Below, piece by piece: positions 39,504 to 49,151 of a DNA stretch of 64,000 bases (positions within the stretch are counted from its first letter, which is position 1; each line of letters starts with the position of its first letter). The notes below the pieces were generated by a model. That model saw only the letters and a list, made by a program, of their open reading frames with translations, was not told the origin of the DNA and did not search any database. The stretch covers positions 31,764 through 95,763 of the forward strand of contig NZ_SMRT01000022.1 in NCBI RefSeq assembly GCF_004354045.1, given 5' to 3'. The position numbers and the translations under genes are program-made. The DNA is from Paenibacillus piri. Its GTDB lineage: Bacteria; Bacillota; Bacilli; Paenibacillales; NBRC-103111.

Positions 39504-40319
39504 TTATTGCAGATGCTCACGCAGGAAGTTGAACGTCCGCGCGAATGCGTCTTGGGCCGCTTCCGCCCGGTACGAAGCGCGCGTATCATTGGCAAAGGCA
39601 TGCGGCGCACCGTCGTAGATGCGGTAATCGAACCGCTTGCCCTGCTGCTCCATCGCCGCAGCGAACGCGGGCACCTGCTCGGTGATGCGCGTGTCGAGCT
39701 CGCCGAAGATGCCGAGCATCGGGCACTGCACCCGGGCAACCTCTTCCGCTTGCGGCAGGTTGCCGTAGAACACCACCGCGGCGCTGAGCCCGGCGCCGCC
39801 GGCGGCCATCCGGGCGGCCAGCATGCCGCCCAGGCAGAATCCTACCGCGGCCACCGAACGCGGCCGCGAACCGCTCTCGCGCACATAGGCTGCGCTTGCC
39901 GCGAGCAGCTCCAGATGCGCCGGCGCCTGCGAGCCGGCGGCAAAGATCCGCTCCAGCGTCTCGCCTATCGCTTGACCCTGCGAGCCCGGAAGCTCGCTCA
40001 GCGCTTTGCCGCGCGCTTCCGGGTCGCGCCATGCCGCCGGCGGCACCGAATCGAGGAACCGCTTCGCGGCCGCGATCCGGTCCTCCTGCAGCTCGGGCGC
40101 TTTGACGCCGTCCCTATGGAACAGGTCCGGCGCCAAGGCCGCATAGCCGGCCTGCGCAAACCGGCCGGTCACATCCCGGATATGGTCGTCGACGCCCCAT
40201 ATCTCTTGAATGACGATGACCGCGGGCTTTGCCGGCACGTTCCCTCCCTCGGGCTGCGCCAAATAGCCCGAGTACTGCTCCTGCTCGCCGAATGTTACCC
40301 ACTCGCCTTTGATTCCCAT
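39504..40319 (-). CDS. Dienelactone hydrolase family protein
   Basis: A 271-residue alpha/beta hydrolase. The nucleophile Cys lies in AVGFCLGGMLAARMA (G-x-C-x-G-G), with the acid in FGELDTRI and the His in DGAPHAFAN, all as in dienelactone hydrolases. It hydrolyses lactones or esters, but with no aromatic degradation genes nearby the substrate is unknown. ATG 40319 (MGIKGEWVTFG) is preferred over the GTG at 40331. GC content is markedly higher than in neighbouring genes, especially in the middle. Confidence 0.9.
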   Translation of the reverse strand: MGIKGEWVTFGEQEQYSGYLAQPEGGNVPAKPAVIVIQEIWGVDDHIRDVTGRFAQAGYAALAPDLFHRDGVKAPELQEDRIAAAKRFLDSVPPAAWRDPEARGKALSELPGSQGQAIGETLERIFAAGSQAPAHLELLAASAAYVRESGSRPRSVAAVGFCLGGMLAARMAAGGAGLSAAVVFYGNLPQAEEVARVQCPMLGIFGELDTRITEQVPAFAAAMEQQGKRFDYRIYDGAPHAFANDTRASYRAEAAQDAFARTFNFLREHLQ

Positions 40320-40405
40320 GTTCTCCCACACTCCCTGCCAGGTATTGGATATGTCATGTGACTAACCTAAGCATAAGCGAGTGCGGGCATGTTTTCAACT
40401 TGCGG

Positions 40406-42487
40406 TCATTCGTTCCACCAGCGCTTCAGATCTTCCCACCAGGTGCCGTTGCCCTTTGCTTTGCCGGGCTTGGCAGTATTGCTGCCCGGAGGCTGCTGCG
40501 TACAATATTCGGTAGGCTCCGTGCCCTGCACGAAGGCTTCCAATCGCGAATTGGGGCAGCCGTCGCCCGCCAGCTTGCCGGTAGCCGGATCGATATAGAC
40601 GCTGACGACGCCGTCCGGCACCGGGAACAGCTTGGGCGGGACCGACTCCAGCGCCCGTTCCGTAAACTCCGCGAAGATCGGTGCGGCCAAATGCGATTCG
40701 ACCGCGCTGATGTTGCGATCCTTGTCGTAGCCGACCCAGACGGCGGTGGACAACTCGGGTGTATAACCGACCAGCCAGGCGTCGGTATTGGTTGTGCCGG
40801 TTTTGCCCGCGACCGGGCGCTTCAGCACGCTGGAGACCCGGCTGCCGGTACCCCCCTGCTCGAACACGCTTTCCATGAGCTGCGTCATTACGTAGGTGTA
40901 CGGCGCCTCCATTACTTTTTCCGCTTTGGGCTTCGCCTCGTAAATCGTCCGTCCGCGCCGGTCTTCGATGCGGACGATAGCGGTCGGCTCGACCCGTACG
41001 CCCTGATTGGCGAAAATCGCGAATGCCGAAGACATCTCGTACGGGCTGACCGGGAACGTCCCCAGCGCAAGCGAAGGGAGAGGCTTGAGCGGGCTCGTAA
41101 TCCCCATTTTTTGAGCCGTGGCGATCACGTTTTCAGGGCCAACGTCCAGCAGCGTATGAACGGCAAAAATATTGTCCGACTTGGAGATCGCCTGCCGCAG
41201 ATCGATCATATTGAAATAAGTGTTGTTAAAATTGCTTGGCGTATACGATTGCCGGCCGTTATCGTAGGTGAACGTCGTCGGCTCGCTTTTGAAGCGGGTC
41301 ACCGCCGTATATTTCTTCTGCTGCAGAGCGGTCACATAGACGATCGGTTTAAACGACGAGCCGGGCTGGCGGCTGCCGGCAAAAACCCGGTTGTACTGGT
41401 TTTCGCTGTAGTCGCGGCCGCCGACCATCGCTTTGATGTAGCCATTGCGCGGATCGATGGCGACGAGTGCGACCTGGATGTCGTTAAATTGGCTCAGCTG
41501 GCTTGAGACGACCTCCTCGGCCGCCTTTTGCGCGCCCATATCCAGTGTCGTATAAATTTTCAGGCCCGTTTCTTCAAATTGCTCCTCGCCGATACCGAGC
41601 TGATCGGTGACGACGCTGCGCACGTAATCGCGGAAGTACCCGGCGATGGCCGGCTTTTTCTTCTCCAAGGGCAGTATCGTGAGCTTCTCTCTGGCCGCTT
41701 TGTCCGCAGCTTGCTGCGTAATCGCGCCCGACGCCACCATCGTCTGCAGGACGGTTAATTGGCGTTCTTTCGCATTTTTGGCGTCGTAGTAAGGGGAGTA
41801 ATAGCGCGGTCCTTTCGGGATACCGGCCAGCATGGCGCTTTCCGCCAAGGTCAAATCCTTCGCTTCCTTGCCGAAAAACAGCCTGGCCGCCGCCTGAATG
41901 CCATACGTCGAATGGCCGTAGTAAATCTGGTTCAAATATTCCTCGAGAATTTCATCCTTGCTCATTTGCAGCTCCATCTGCACGGCATAGTACGTTTCCT
42001 TTATTTTTCGCGTCCAGGTCCGTTCATGGGTCAAATACAGGTTGCGCGCCAGCTGCTGCGTGATCGTCCCCGCGCCCTGCACTTTGGACATATGCTGCAG
42101 ATTGACCAAGGCGGCGCGGGCAATGCCGCGAATATCGAAGCCGTAATGATGGTAAAAATTTCGGTCTTCAATGGCCAGCGTCGCCTGGATCAGCGATGGG
42201 GACACATCGTTGAGCGGGATGCTTTGACTGTTTTTTCCGCCGTTCAATATTTCGATGACCTCTCCCTTGCTGTCGTAAATTTCGGTAGAAGGCCCCATCT
42301 TGGAGACGGGCAGAGCTTGCGATCGCATAAATAAGAGCACAAGAAAGAGCGCAGCGGCACAGAGCATAAGGGATGAAAAGGCGAAGGAGCTTATTTTTTT
42401 CAACCGCCGAAACCAGCGCAAGCCGTCCTGTTCATCGGGCGTGTGCCGCCGGGAGGAGGCGGTATTATGGTTGTTTGCTTCCGACAC
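40406..42487 (-). CDS. pbpG: Class A penicillin-binding protein (PbpG-like)
   Basis: A 693-residue bifunctional peptidoglycan synthase: a cytoplasmic tail, membrane helix (about 35-55), a glycosyltransferase domain with EDRNFYHHYG (about 107), QGAGTITQQLARN and the GT51 segment DEILEEYLNQIYYG, and a transpeptidase with the catalytic Ser in PGSSFKP (about 376), SKSDN, and AGKTGTT (about 562). It polymerises and cross-links peptidoglycan. In B. subtilis the pbpG (ywhE) gene lies between ywhD and speE, the same order as here apart from inserted genes. PbpG is linked with spore wall synthesis in that species. Confidence 0.92.
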   Translation of the reverse strand: MSEANNHNTASSRRHTPDEQDGLRWFRRLKKISSFAFSSLMLCAAALFLVLLFMRSQALPVSKMGPSTEIYDSKGEVIEILNGGKNSQSIPLNDVSPSLIQATLAIEDRNFYHHYGFDIRGIARAALVNLQHMSKVQGAGTITQQLARNLYLTHERTWTRKIKETYYAVQMELQMSKDEILEEYLNQIYYGHSTYGIQAAARLFFGKEAKDLTLAESAMLAGIPKGPRYYSPYYDAKNAKERQLTVLQTMVASGAITQQAADKAAREKLTILPLEKKKPAIAGYFRDYVRSVVTDQLGIGEEQFEETGLKIYTTLDMGAQKAAEEVVSSQLSQFNDIQVALVAIDPRNGYIKAMVGGRDYSENQYNRVFAGSRQPGSSFKPIVYVTALQQKKYTAVTRFKSEPTTFTYDNGRQSYTPSNFNNTYFNMIDLRQAISKSDNIFAVHTLLDVGPENVIATAQKMGITSPLKPLPSLALGTFPVSPYEMSSAFAIFANQGVRVEPTAIVRIEDRRGRTIYEAKPKAEKVMEAPYTYVMTQLMESVFEQGGTGSRVSSVLKRPVAGKTGTTNTDAWLVGYTPELSTAVWVGYDKDRNISAVESHLAAPIFAEFTERALESVPPKLFPVPDGVVSVYIDPATGKLAGDGCPNSRLEAFVQGTEPTEYCTQQPPGSNTAKPGKAKGNGTWWEDLKRWWNE

Positions 42488-42633
42488 GGGCCATCATTCC
42501 TTTCCTGGGGAATAGGAGGATGAAAAATAAGTGCATACATTCCATTATGGAAAAACTTAGCAGTCCTTATTCACCGGAAATCGGCCATAAATTAATTTTT
42601 TTTGAAGACTTTCCGTTTTAGCCCCGTTTGTAT

Positions 42634-42661
42634 TTGCAATTTCGGGCGGATACACTATAAT
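42634..42661 (+). promoter_or_regulatory. Sigma-A promoter of speE-speB
   Basis: TTGCAA at 42634-42639 and TATAAT at 42656-42661 with 16-base spacing, about 110 bases before speE. Confidence 0.65.
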
Positions 42662-42771
42662 ACAATTTGATGCATTGCAGCTTGTCGCAATTTGACAGAA
42701 CCGGATCATTGGATAAAGATCGTTTTTATGAAAAAATGGACGGAAATCGTGAGAAAGAAGGTTGATCAGCC

Positions 42772-43599
42772 ATGGAATTATGGTACACGGAAAAACAAAC
42801 GGAGCAATTCGGAATAACAGCGAAAATTCGTGAGACGCTTGTAACGGAGAAAACCGATTTTCAAGATCTTGCCATGATCGATACAATAGAATTCGGCCGC
42901 ATGCTCGTTCTGGACGGCATGGTGATGACTACGGTAAAGGACGAGTTTGTTTATCATGAAATGGTGGCGCATCCTGCGCTGTACACGCATCCCAATCCCA
43001 AGCATGTGCTCGTAGTGGGCGGCGGCGACGGCGGCGTTATCCGCGAGGTGCTGAAGCATCCCGAGGTGGAAAAAGCGGTGCTGGTCGAAATCGACGGCAA
43101 AGTCATCGAATATTCCAAGAAGTATTTGCCCGAAATCGCCGGCGAGCTTGACAATCCGCGGGTTGAAGTGATCGTGAACGACGGCTACATGCATATTCAC
43201 GACCATAAAAATACGTACGACGTTATCATGGTCGACTCGACCGAGCCGGTCGGTCCTGCCGTTGAGCTGTTTAGCCGCGGTTTCTACCAAGGTATCTTTG
43301 AAGCTTTGAAGGATGACGGCATTTTTGTAGCGCAAACCGACAACCCTTGGTTCAAAGCGGACCTGATCCAAAGCGTCAACCGCGACGTTAAAGAAATTTT
43401 CCCGATCGTGCGCGTGTACTGCGCCAATATTCCGACCTACCCGAGCGGCTTGTGGACCTTCACCCTGGGCAGCAAAAAGCATGATCCGCTGCAGGTTGAC
43501 GAAACGAAAATTCCCGAAATTGATACCAAATACTACTCCCCGCGCCTTCATAAGGCCGCCTTTGCGCTGCCGAAGTTCGTAGAGGATTTGTGCAAATAA
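42772..43599 (+). CDS. speE: Spermidine synthase
   Basis: A 275-residue aminopropyltransferase. GGGDGGVIREVLKHP is the decarboxylated-SAM site, followed by VLVEIDGKVIEYSKKYLP and the Asp catalytic region DVIMVDSTEPVGPA. QTDNPWFK and the Tyr-rich C-terminus are also standard. It transfers aminopropyl groups from decarboxylated SAM to putrescine. It is 47 bases upstream of speB (agmatinase), which supplies putrescine from agmatine, as in Bacillus. Confidence 0.95.
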   Translation: MELWYTEKQTEQFGITAKIRETLVTEKTDFQDLAMIDTIEFGRMLVLDGMVMTTVKDEFVYHEMVAHPALYTHPNPKHVLVVGGGDGGVIREVLKHPEVEKAVLVEIDGKVIEYSKKYLPEIAGELDNPRVEVIVNDGYMHIHDHKNTYDVIMVDSTEPVGPAVELFSRGFYQGIFEALKDDGIFVAQTDNPWFKADLIQSVNRDVKEIFPIVRVYCANIPTYPSGLWTFTLGSKKHDPLQVDETKIPEIDTKYYSPRLHKAAFALPKFVEDLCK

Positions 43600-43646
43600 G
43601 AACGGCCAATGGTTGGCTGAAGAAATTGGCGAAGGAAGTGTAGCGC

Positions 43647-44516
43647 ATGCGTTTGGATCAAGCCTATTCCGGCAACGTGTTTATATTGAGCTCCGATGAT
43701 TACGAGGCATCCCGCGCCGTTATTTACGGAATGCCGATGGATTTTACCGTCAGCTTCCGCCCCGGCTCCCGGTTCGGTCCGCCCCGCATCCGCGAGGTAT
43801 CGATCGGTTTGGAGGAGTACAGCCCTTATTTGGATAAGAGCCTGGAGGACATCACTTATTTCGACGCCGGCGATTTGCTGCTTCCTTTCGGCAATCCGGC
43901 GCGCAGCCTCGATATTATCGGCGATTATGTGCGCGGTTTGCTGAACGACGGCAAATTCCCGATCGGCCTCGGCGGGGAGCACCTATGCTCATGGCCGATA
44001 TTCCGCGAGGTTTACGCGAAATACCCAGATTTGGCGATAATCCATTTCGACGCTCATGCCGATCTGCGGGAGCAGTACGAGGGCGAACCGCTGTCCCACT
44101 CCACGCCGCTTCGCAAGGCGGCGGAACTGATGGGCGGGCGCAACATTTATCAGTTCGGCATTCGCTCCGGTTCCCGGGAGGAATTCAAGTATGCCCGCGA
44201 GCATATTAACTTTTACCCGTTCGAGGTGCTGGAGCCGCTGAAAAAGGTGCTGCCGGAGCTGGCCGGACGTCCGATCTATTTGACGATTGACATCGACGTG
44301 CTCGATCCGTCCTGCGCTCCGGGTACCGGTACGGCGGAAGCGGGCGGCATTACGTCCAAGGAGCTGCTGGCGGCGATCCACGCAATGGCGGCGGCCAATC
44401 TCCACTTCGTCGGCGCGGATGTCGTAGAAGTGGCGCCTGCTTATGACCCGACGGAACAGACCCAGATCGTTGCGGCCAAATTGATCCGGGAAATGTTGCT
44501 CGGACTTGTCAAGTAA
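43647..44516 (+). CDS. speB: Agmatinase
   Basis: A 289-residue ureohydrolase: GGEHLCSWPI, the manganese ligands in HFDAHADLREQ (about residue 135), LSHSTPLR and DIDVLDPSCAPGTGT. It hydrolyses agmatine to putrescine and urea. It follows speE in an operon, and the pair gives the agmatine-putrescine-spermidine route. The arginine decarboxylase that makes agmatine is not in the window. It ends at a strong bidirectional terminator. Confidence 0.95.
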   Translation: MRLDQAYSGNVFILSSDDYEASRAVIYGMPMDFTVSFRPGSRFGPPRIREVSIGLEEYSPYLDKSLEDITYFDAGDLLLPFGNPARSLDIIGDYVRGLLNDGKFPIGLGGEHLCSWPIFREVYAKYPDLAIIHFDAHADLREQYEGEPLSHSTPLRKAAELMGGRNIYQFGIRSGSREEFKYAREHINFYPFEVLEPLKKVLPELAGRPIYLTIDIDVLDPSCAPGTGTAEAGGITSKELLAAIHAMAAANLHFVGADVVEVAPAYDPTEQTQIVAAKLIREMLLGLVK

Positions 44517-44540
44517 CCGACGGTAGTCTTAACAATAATC

Positions 44541-44587
44541 AAGGCAGCCCTTATTGCCAATCGGCGATAAGGGCTGCCTTTATTTTT
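44541..44587. terminator. Bidirectional terminator between speB and the deacetylase gene
   Basis: AAGGCAGCCCTTAT and ATAAGGGCTGCCTT form a 14-bp stem followed by TATTTTT. Confidence 0.9.
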
Positions 44588-44606
44588 CCGTGACTAATGC
44601 CGATCT

Positions 44607-45482
44607 TCAACCTCCCGGAGTATCCTTCTTTCGCAGGAACGGGAGGTTTTGAGTGACGGCGCGCCGCATGATCATCCGGTCCAACGCTTCCGGCGTAATG
44701 CTCGGATTGCCTGCGTTGACACGGGGGATATGCATCGGATCGTCGCTGCGGGACAACGTCCGGTTCACGACGGTGAACGCGTACCGAATCCCGGCTTGCC
44801 GCAGCAGCTCCGTCGCTTCCTTGCTGTAATCGCCGAACGGATAAGCATACATGTCCACAGCTTTCTGCCGGAGCCCGGTCAGGCTGTTTATGCACATTTG
44901 CGTATCTTTGACGACGCGGCTCCGGTAAGCTTCGTCGGTCTCCATCTCGCCGTTCACCTGCATGAAGCTGGTCAGCGCGGGAATGCCATCTACCTTAGTA
45001 TGAAGCTCGTGGGAGTGACACTGGAATTCGATGGTGTCCGTCTGTGTGGACATTTCGCGGATTTCGTCCTTTGACAGCGCGGCCAATTTGGGTGCTTTCG
45101 GATTGGCCAGATCCTTGGTCACGACGAAGTTGACGGCAGGAATGCGAAGCTCCTTCAATATCGGGTAGCCGTATGTATAGAAGCTTTCATAGCCGTCATC
45201 GAAAGTGACCAGCACCGATCTTTTGGGTGCCGGACCCCCGTCCATAAAAGAGCGGAATTCGTCCAGCGTCATAAAATGATACCCTTTGGACTTCAGCAAA
45301 GCCAGCTGGTTCCGGAACAGCTCCGGGGTTATCGTCACATTGCTTTTGTCTTTATCGCTTAAATGGTGATACGCCAAAACCGCAACCTGATCTTTATAGG
45401 AGTAGCTCCCCCAACGGTATACGACGAACAAGATGAGCGGAAGCGCGCAGCTGAACAGCAGTAATTTCGTTATCCTCGACAT
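44607..45482 (-). CDS. Polysaccharide deacetylase
   Basis: A 291-residue protein with an N-terminal membrane anchor (about residues 5-24). The NodB-fold motifs are TFDDGYESF (motif 1), HSHELH (motif 2, zinc His pair) and YAYPFGDYS (motif 3). It removes acetyl groups from an extracellular N-acetylglucosamine polymer, most likely peptidoglycan or an exopolysaccharide. ADKVAVLAYHHLS-like YHHLS before the domain is common in the PgaB/IcaB-related branch. Confidence 0.9.
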   Translation of the reverse strand: MSRITKLLLFSCALPLILFVVYRWGSYSYKDQVAVLAYHHLSDKDKSNVTITPELFRNQLALLKSKGYHFMTLDEFRSFMDGGPAPKRSVLVTFDDGYESFYTYGYPILKELRIPAVNFVVTKDLANPKAPKLAALSKDEIREMSTQTDTIEFQCHSHELHTKVDGIPALTSFMQVNGEMETDEAYRSRVVKDTQMCINSLTGLRQKAVDMYAYPFGDYSKEATELLRQAGIRYAFTVVNRTLSRSDDPMHIPRVNAGNPSITPEALDRMIMRRAVTQNLPFLRKKDTPGG

Positions 45483-45507
45483 GACTGAACTATAACCCCT
45501 TTGATTC

Positions 45508-46371
45508 TCAGGACGTACCTTGTCTTAGTGTAAAAACGGTAATCTCCGGCCTGCACCAGAACCGGACAGGGAGCACCGAAACGCCGATGCCGCGGTTCGT
45601 ATATACAAGCAGCTTCCCGCCGCCAAGCGAGTACAAGCCGTTGACGTATTTTTGCGCATAGCGCGCGGCGATGATGTGGCCGTAAAACGGCAGCCGTACC
45701 TGCCCACCGTGACTGTGGCCGGACAGCTGCAGGTCGACCGGATGCTGGAGCGCCGTATCGGCAAAATCCGGGCAGTGGGACAGCAGCAGATGGAAATCGC
45801 CCGCGGGCACGCCCTGCAGCGCTTTCGCCAAATCCGGCTTGCCCTCCCACATATCGTCGACGCCGCTTATCCAGATCCGCGACCGGCCCCGTTCGAGGGG
45901 GGCCGACCGATTGGTAAGTACCGTAAAACCGCTGCCGGACAGCAGACCGGCAATTTGCTCCGGTTTCCGCGCCAAGTAATCGTGGTTGCCGAGTACGGCC
46001 GCCTTGCCGAACGGCGCTTTTAAGCGGGACAGCTCCTGCGCAACCGGTCCGCTTTCATTGATCGCCGAATCGTACAAATCGCCGGTGAAACAGATCAGAT
46101 CCGGCTGAAGCGACTGGATCTTCGTAACCAGCTTAGCCAAATGCGGGACGGAATAATGGAATCCCAGATGCACATCGCTGAACTGAACGATCCGCATGCC
46201 GTCAAAAGCGGCCGGAAGCCGTTTCAGTGCCAGCTCCACCGGATTGATTTGAAGCCAGCCGGGCTCGACGAACCGCGCATAGGAGTACCCGGTGAATGGG
46301 ACGGCGGCGATTCCGGTCAGCGCATAGACGCTTTTTTTCAAAAATGTCCGTCTGTTCATCGTTCCTGCCAT
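45508..46371 (-). CDS. Calcineurin-like metallophosphoesterase, Tat-exported
   Basis: A 287-residue protein. The N-terminus has a twin-arginine motif (MNRRTFLKKSVYALTG) followed by a hydrophobic stretch, so it is probably exported folded through Tat. The phosphoesterase motifs are FSDVHLG, FTGDLYD, LGNHDY and LSGHSHGGQVRLPF, a two-metal site. It resembles YkuE/YaeI-type proteins of the cell wall. The start 46371 has AGGGGAAG; ATG 46359 is an alternative. Confidence 0.9.
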   Translation of the reverse strand: MAGTMNRRTFLKKSVYALTGIAAVPFTGYSYARFVEPGWLQINPVELALKRLPAAFDGMRIVQFSDVHLGFHYSVPHLAKLVTKIQSLQPDLICFTGDLYDSAINESGPVAQELSRLKAPFGKAAVLGNHDYLARKPEQIAGLLSGSGFTVLTNRSAPLERGRSRIWISGVDDMWEGKPDLAKALQGVPAGDFHLLLSHCPDFADTALQHPVDLQLSGHSHGGQVRLPFYGHIIAARYAQKYVNGLYSLGGGKLLVYTNRGIGVSVLPVRFWCRPEITVFTLRQGTS

Positions 46372-46447
46372 CAGCTTCCCCTTTTTTCAAGCTTGTAACG
46401 AGTCTTAACAAATATATAACGTTTAAAACCTCGTAAGGTTGCTGTCG

Positions 46448-47287
46448 TCATCTGTGAATTTTTCGAAAATGGTTTGGTGTAACTCCTTCTTGCTGCTTAA
46501 ACAGCTTGATGAAATAGCTGCTGTCCTCATAGCCGACATGCCGGGCAACGTCCCGGACCTCCATATCCATCATTTGCAGGAGCAGCTCTTTCGCTTTGCG
46601 CAGCCGGTAGCGGGTTATGTAGGCGAAGGGGCGGATGCCGAGCGTCTGCTGGAATAACAGGCATGTATGCTGCGGCGTCACCCCCAGTCTGTCGGCCAAC
46701 TGCTGCAGGCTGACAGGCTGGTTATAGTTTTCCTCTATATAATGAAAGGCGGGAGCGAGCTGCTCGGCCTGCTGCTGCTTGGAGCGAACCTCGGAGCGGG
46801 AGGTGTATAGGTACAAATCGAGCAGCAGCTGATAGACGAGCGCCGAACATTCGACCCCGCGCAGCGGGTTTTGCATCTGCAGCAAAGACAGAATGGACAC
46901 CATCTTCGAAAGCGTAATGTCGGGATGGGTCAAATTCAGCACCGATGATCGGTGGAAATGCAGCGACGCCAGCATATCGGCCATATGGGCGCCGTTGAAC
47001 GTTACCCATTTCAATGTCCAAGGCTCGCGGACCGGAGCATATTGATGCTTTTCGTGGGGGAACAGCAGCATCCCTTGTCCTTGGCTGACCGTATACGATT
47101 TGCCGCCCGTTTCCAGCCGCCCCGTTCCATGCAGTGTCTGAATCCATTGGAAGTCCGGAAAGCCGTGCTCGCGCATCATCGGCTCCTGGTTATGCCAGCT
47201 CCCGACGCTCGTTACATAAATCGGAAACTTCTGCTCCATTTCCGTAATGACGCCAAATATGTTGTGATCCATCATACTGCGATCCAT
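46448..47287 (-). CDS. AraC family transcriptional regulator
   Basis: A 279-residue regulator: N-terminal cupin ligand domain (HGTGRLETGGKSYTVSQGQG, LLFPHEKHQY) and a C-terminal pair of helix-turn-helices (VSLQQLADRLGVTPQHTCLL, VRDVARHVGYEDSSYFIKLF) in residues about 180-279. Such proteins usually control sugar uptake or degradation genes. No target is adjacent, so the ligand is unknown. It is divergent from the DUF1934 gene. Confidence 0.92.
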   Translation of the reverse strand: MDRSMMDHNIFGVITEMEQKFPIYVTSVGSWHNQEPMMREHGFPDFQWIQTLHGTGRLETGGKSYTVSQGQGMLLFPHEKHQYAPVREPWTLKWVTFNGAHMADMLASLHFHRSSVLNLTHPDITLSKMVSILSLLQMQNPLRGVECSALVYQLLLDLYLYTSRSEVRSKQQQAEQLAPAFHYIEENYNQPVSLQQLADRLGVTPQHTCLLFQQTLGIRPFAYITRYRLRKAKELLLQMMDMEVRDVARHVGYEDSSYFIKLFKQQEGVTPNHFRKIHR

Positions 47288-47441
47288 CCGTCGTCCAGCT
47301 CCCGCCGATTGAGATATGAATATGTTTATATTATCAAGAAAATTGTTTGATTGATATAAAGGAAAGATACGGAGGCGCGTTGATTAACCGTCCGCTATTC
47401 GCTACACTATGGGTTGTGTGACAGGAGGTTGGAAAGCAGCG

Positions 47442-47852
47442 ATGATTGGGCCAATGAAAGTGGATGTGCAGATAGAAAGCAATATCGATGGCGAACGTAT
47501 AACCCAGCATATAGAAGGCGACGTATATCCCAAGGAAAGCCATTATTACTTGCGCTACGAGGAACCGTCCGCCGAGCTGAAAGGGACGGTCACGACGATC
47601 CGGCTGGAGCATGAAAGTATACGCATCATCCGTCAAGGAGGCGTCCGTTCGGAGCAGACATTTGTATGCGGAAAGCGGCTCAGAGGCTATTACGATACTC
47701 CGCAGGGAAGGCTGGAATTGGAAACGGAGACCCGGACGCTGGCCGTCGATTTGACGGAAGGTCTCGGCACTGTGGAATGGAGCTACGTGCTGTATGCGAT
47801 GGGTGAGGCATCGGGAGCTTATCGGTTGAAGCTCACGATTTCCGCCCGATAA
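47442..47852 (+). CDS. ywiB: DUF1934 family beta-barrel protein (YwiB-like)
   Basis: A 136-residue strand-rich protein: MKVDVQIESNIDGERITQHI, SHYYLRYEEP, FVCGKRLRGYYDTPQGRLEL. This is DUF1934, a small lipocalin-like barrel found in Firmicutes, as B. subtilis YwiB. The ATG 47442 has AGGAGG 13 bases upstream. In many Firmicutes argS follows; here the subtilase gene lies convergently instead. Confidence 0.82.
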   Translation: MIGPMKVDVQIESNIDGERITQHIEGDVYPKESHYYLRYEEPSAELKGTVTTIRLEHESIRIIRQGGVRSEQTFVCGKRLRGYYDTPQGRLELETETRTLAVDLTEGLGTVEWSYVLYAMGEASGAYRLKLTISAR

Positions 47853-47880
47853 AGGGCGAATGCTCATTGTTTTATAACTG

Positions 47881-47903
47881 AAAAAAGCCCTGAAAAAGGG
47901 CTA
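47881..47903. terminator. Terminator between the DUF1934 and subtilase genes
   Basis: AGCCC-TGAAAA-AGGGCT, flanked by A- and T-rich runs, ends both convergent genes; it is best formed in the leftward direction. Confidence 0.65.
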
Positions 47904-49151
47904 ATTATCCGTGGGAGACAATTTGGAGAGCGCGCCGACTGCGCGCAGGGCATGGATTTCTTTAATGCTGATTCCTGTGCGGATCAGCAGCTTGGCATTT
48001 TTCTTAATGATCGATTTGACCTGCATCGGCTTTAAGCCGGGCTTCCTGGACAGCATGAGCGCAATCACGCCGGTTACATGCGAAGTTGCCATGGAGGTGC
48101 CGCTCAGCTCATGATATTTGCCCCGTAGCCAGGTCGAGTAAATTTTTTCGCCGGGCGCGTAAATATCGATCTTTTTGCTGGAGTTGCTGAAGGGGGCGAC
48201 CTTCCCGCGACGCGTCGTGGCTCCAACCGCTATGACCTGGCGCAGCCGTGCCGGATAATCGATGGTTGCCTGCTTGCCCTCGTTGCCGGATGAGGCGACG
48301 ACAATGACGCCGGCATGGTAAGCGTTGCGGATCGCGGTTTCCAATGCTTTGCTGTAGGTTTTCATTCCGAAGCTCATGTTGATAATATGAAGCTGATTTC
48401 TTACGCACCAGTCGATGCCGCCGATAATATCCGAAACGAAGGCGCTTCCCTGATGGTCGAACGCTTTGACGGGGTGAATTATGGCCTGCGGGGCGACGCC
48501 GTTGATTCCGCGCTGCCGGCCGGATGCGGCGATCGTTCCGGCAATATGGGTGCCGTGCCCGTTATCATCGTTCGGCATTAAATGCCGGTTCAGCAAGTTC
48601 ACGCCATAAGACAGGCAATGACGGAGGTCGGGATGCGTGTAGTCGGCGCCGGTATCGATCACGCCGATGCGGATGCGATCCCCTTTGGATTTGCCCCATG
48701 CCTGCGGAGCGCGGATATGACTGATCCCCCAAGGCACGCCTCCGATCCGGCCGCTGCTAGCTTTTTTGCCTGCGGGTTGGACGGCGCTTACGATTTTGGA
48801 AGTATGGACGCTCATCTTGCTATCCGTTTCGATCGATTGTATAAAAGGAACAGACGCCAGCTTGGAGATCGATGCCAAGGCGCAGGAGAAGGCCGAAATG
48901 ATTTTTAAAGGCTGGATGCCGTTCAGGCGGGGCAACGATTTTTTCATCAGGTTCCACTGCTCGAGACAGGCCCCGAAATCATGACGGTTTGTGAATCGGA
49001 TGATATGCTTGCTTTCGGCGCCTTCGGCGCCTTCCATGGCTTCGTCCAGCCATTCGACAAACAAGGATGGTTTCAAAGCTTCGTCCCTCCCGCATATCGG
49101 AATACCATTTTGCACTTTCCATATCTTATGTGGGAATGAGGTCTGCGGCAT
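47901..49151 (-). CDS. S8 family serine peptidase (subtilase)
   Basis: A 416-residue subtilisin-like protease. The catalytic triad is Asp in GVIDTGADYTHPD (about residue 165), His in DNGHGTHIAGT (about 199) and Ser in SGTSMATSHVTG (about 353); the oxyanion Asn is in SSGNEGK. An N-terminal region of about 125 residues holds a pro-domain-like segment, but no signal peptide or membrane helix is visible. It may therefore act inside the cell or be exported by another route. The family assignment is sure. Confidence 0.92.
   Translation of the reverse strand: MPQTSFPHKIWKVQNGIPICGRDEALKPSLFVEWLDEAMEGAEGAESKHIIRFTNRHDFGACLEQWNLMKKSLPRLNGIQPLKIISAFSCALASISKLASVPFIQSIETDSKMSVHTSKIVSAVQPAGKKASSGRIGGVPWGISHIRAPQAWGKSKGDRIRIGVIDTGADYTHPDLRHCLSYGVNLLNRHLMPNDDNGHGTHIAGTIAASGRQRGINGVAPQAIIHPVKAFDHQGSAFVSDIIGGIDWCVRNQLHIINMSFGMKTYSKALETAIRNAYHAGVIVVASSGNEGKQATIDYPARLRQVIAVGATTRRGKVAPFSNSSKKIDIYAPGEKIYSTWLRGKYHELSGTSMATSHVTGVIALMLSRKPGLKPMQVKSIIKKNAKLLIRTGISIKEIHALRAVGALSKLSPTDN

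Noticed and set aside
40358..41506. 382-codon plus-strand frame
   Set aside because: Antisense to the class A PBP with SxxK and KTG motifs.
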